Below, in pieces: positions 62,601 through 64,000 of a DNA stretch of 64,000 nt. The stretch is from NCBI GenBank assembly GCA_958450365.1, contig CAUEEP010000289.1:124001-188000 (forward strand), written 5' to 3'. Made by a program: the position numbers and the translations under genes. Numbering within the stretch: the first letter of the stretch is position 1; each line of letters begins with the position of its first letter. Source of the DNA: Mesorhabditis belari. Taxonomy: Eukaryota; Nematoda; Chromadorea; Rhabditida; Rhabditidae. Under the pieces are notes generated by a model that saw only the letters and a list, made by a program, of their open reading frames with translations, was not told where the DNA came from and made no database searches.

Positions 62601-63961
62601 AGTCCCCCAACGTCCATAGGTGTAAAACGTAGTTTAATCAGAACTCTAAACTTATCTAAACAATTTGCACGATTCTGGTGTCATTCGATGCGTGAGAGCA
62701 TTTCCTCTCGAATGACACCAAAAGCACAGATTGATAAAGGTAAGTCTATGAAAATTCTAACCTAATCTAGCCTGATTATCGATAAAACCCACCGTCAATG
62801 ATTTTCTCGCACGCAACTTGCACACATTTTTCAAGCCGAACACCGAGCAACTGTAGCCAGTGATCGTCAATTGACCGGGGGTTCTGAAAAAAAAAAGGAT
62901 TATTGACGGTTTAGCTCATCAAAGCTTTACCTAGGCACAACGATGAGATCGTGCTGCATTTGAAGATCACTGGTTCGTTGCGGCATTTTTTCCGGCGATG
63001 GAGGAAGGCTCAATCGCAAGGGGACCGTCTCGAAAGTGACACCCTCACCAAGGACACACAACTCTCTAAAGAAAAAAAAAAGAAACGTTGTTAAGCCATA
63101 ATGCATAGCTCAAGTACTCACCTAACAACCAATTCCTGGGGTAAACAATTGTAGACGTGGATCCGTAGCAAACAGTGCGCTCCAACAACCCATTGAACGG
63201 CTAAAATAAGGGTATCGTGATTTGTTTTGATTAATTTCCATGACAATATCCAATCAATCTTTTTACCTTGATGTTTCCTCCGTCTTTCCTCGGCTTTCCT
63301 CTCAAAATGTGAATAGATGAAGTGCGATTTGGTGGTGTCGGACGCGCGAATGACGCGGGGAGCGAGATGTGACGGTAGACTCATCACTTCCGGATCACTA
63401 AAAGAGGAAAAAGTACAATAAAACACTGTAAAAACATTTAAGAGTTTACGGTTTTATCTTTTAACTTGTGCTTTCTTAAAAAGATTCAATCAAAAGCCGT
63501 CAATTTAAATTCGAATATGCTTCAATGCCAGTTTTGATCGTCACTTAAACTTTGAGAATTCAAATGATTAGTTAAGTACTGTTTTTAGAAATCGTACTTT
63601 AGATACTTAAACAAAATTTGTATTTATTAAACCCTAGAGCTCGCCTTGCCTCGTTTTAAACCTTCCCAAAAACCCACCAAACTTCAGGAAACCTCGTCAA
63701 CTGAATGGGCGGCAGAATAATACTCGACGGACCCAAACCAAGCTCTTCCAATGGTAAGTGAGTAGACAAATTGTGTTTTCGTGTGCTCACCAGCGTGGCC
63801 AACTCCGAGATCAAACGGGCACGCATCGATGGCTCGAGAAAGGGATAGTAGCCCTAGAAAAGAGATTTAAACGGTAAAATCAAGTAATCAACTTGTAGTA
63901 GATGGCATAAATGTCGAATCGCCGCGTCACTAAGTTGGGCACGGGTGCTGGAGGTGTAGAC
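59698..63961 (-). CDS. trpp-9: TRAPPC9/Trs120-like TRAPPII subunit, C-terminal part
   Basis: TRAPPII-specific subunit of the Golgi Rab exchange complex. The 5' end is off window. Twenty-one exons encode 705 residues to TAA at 59698: 63893-63961, 63678-63853, 63267-63397, 63122-63200, 62931-63065, 62793-62883, 62395-62531, 62102-62168, 62004-62057, 61915-61962, 61721-61831, 61393-61548, 61170-61270, 61027-61125, 60867-60953, about 60594-60678, 60384-60465, 60225-60326, 59984-60111, 59851-59928, 59698-59799. Diagnostic stretches aligned with human TRAPPC9: SSIILPPIQLTRFP, TTKSHFIYSHFERKAEERRR, CLLRIHVYNCLPQELVVR, PGQLTITGYSCSVFGLKN, IEILPELPLLVVQSSLPKAP and LIVNGVPYLSQDDLSVGIGD. These are the beta-sandwich domains of the C-terminal half. 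All phases agree. One donor (60573 or 60594) is ambiguous but frame-neutral. Confidence 0.9.
62676..62720. repeat. Hairpin in a TRAPPC9-like intron
   Basis: TGGTGTCATTCGA (62676-62688) and its perfect complement (62708-62720), with an inner GAGAG/CTCTC pairing, in the long intron 62532-62792. This is the largest intron in the in-window part of the gene and the only one with such structure. Confidence 0.6.
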
Positions 63962-64000
63962 CTGAAAGAATGATGATTAAACGGCTTGTAAGAGGAAAAT

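Noticed and set aside
62343..62765. 140-residue open frame on the plus strand
   Set aside because: It is antisense to exon 7 (62395-62531) and the adjacent intron of the TRAPPC9-like gene, whose conserved protein fixes the coding strand.

Overview
The window reads as nuclear DNA of a nematode. Introns are mostly 40-60 nt with TTTCAG or TTTTAG acceptors. Several start codons sit a few bases behind such an acceptor with no upstream exon, as expected for spliced-leader trans-splicing. The actin is very close to nematode actins, and degenerate TTAGGC tracts resemble the nematode telomere unit. I cannot name the species. There is no sign of bacterial operons, CRISPR arrays or plasmid or phage modules.

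Three single-copy-type genes are well supported: a 7-exon actin on + (46160-47966), an 18-exon TAF3-like gene with an N-terminal histone fold and an AT-hook on - (51193-56582), and the last 21 exons of a TRAPPC9/Trs120-like gene on - (59698-63961, entering from the right edge). They are housekeeping genes of the cytoskeleton, TFIID and TRAPPII trafficking, with no evident functional link.

The left 44 kb is different. It is a mosaic of broken copies of one FBXW7/SEL-10-like F-box/WD40 gene: nine full or partial copies in both orientations (about 1-3063 -, 6746-7705 -, 8850-9845 +, 17373-20326 -, 23234-23370 +, 24167-25648 +, 32105-34588 -, 40853-43211 -, 43549-43626 +). In every copy where enough could be read I found a frameshift, nonsense codon, lost splice site or truncation. 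Between them lie a repeated unit carrying a palindromic hairpin, a larger MITE with the same ends, a mariner transposon with one frameshift, scattered BEL/Pao gag, zinc-knuckle and protease pieces, a tRNA-like sequence, and displaced exon fragments of other genes.

Two displaced fragments come from the right-hand genes. An inverted copy of the actin upstream region plus exons 1-2 lies at 35620-36400. A 3-4 kb copy of the 3' half of the TAF3-like gene lies at 26692-30981 and was later hit by the mariner; the matching uninterrupted TA is still visible at 52633-52634. The left part therefore looks like a dynamic, duplication-prone block next to a conventional gene block. Some single-base indels in homopolymers could be assembly errors, so 'broken' calls for the fuller F-box/WD40 copies are provisional.
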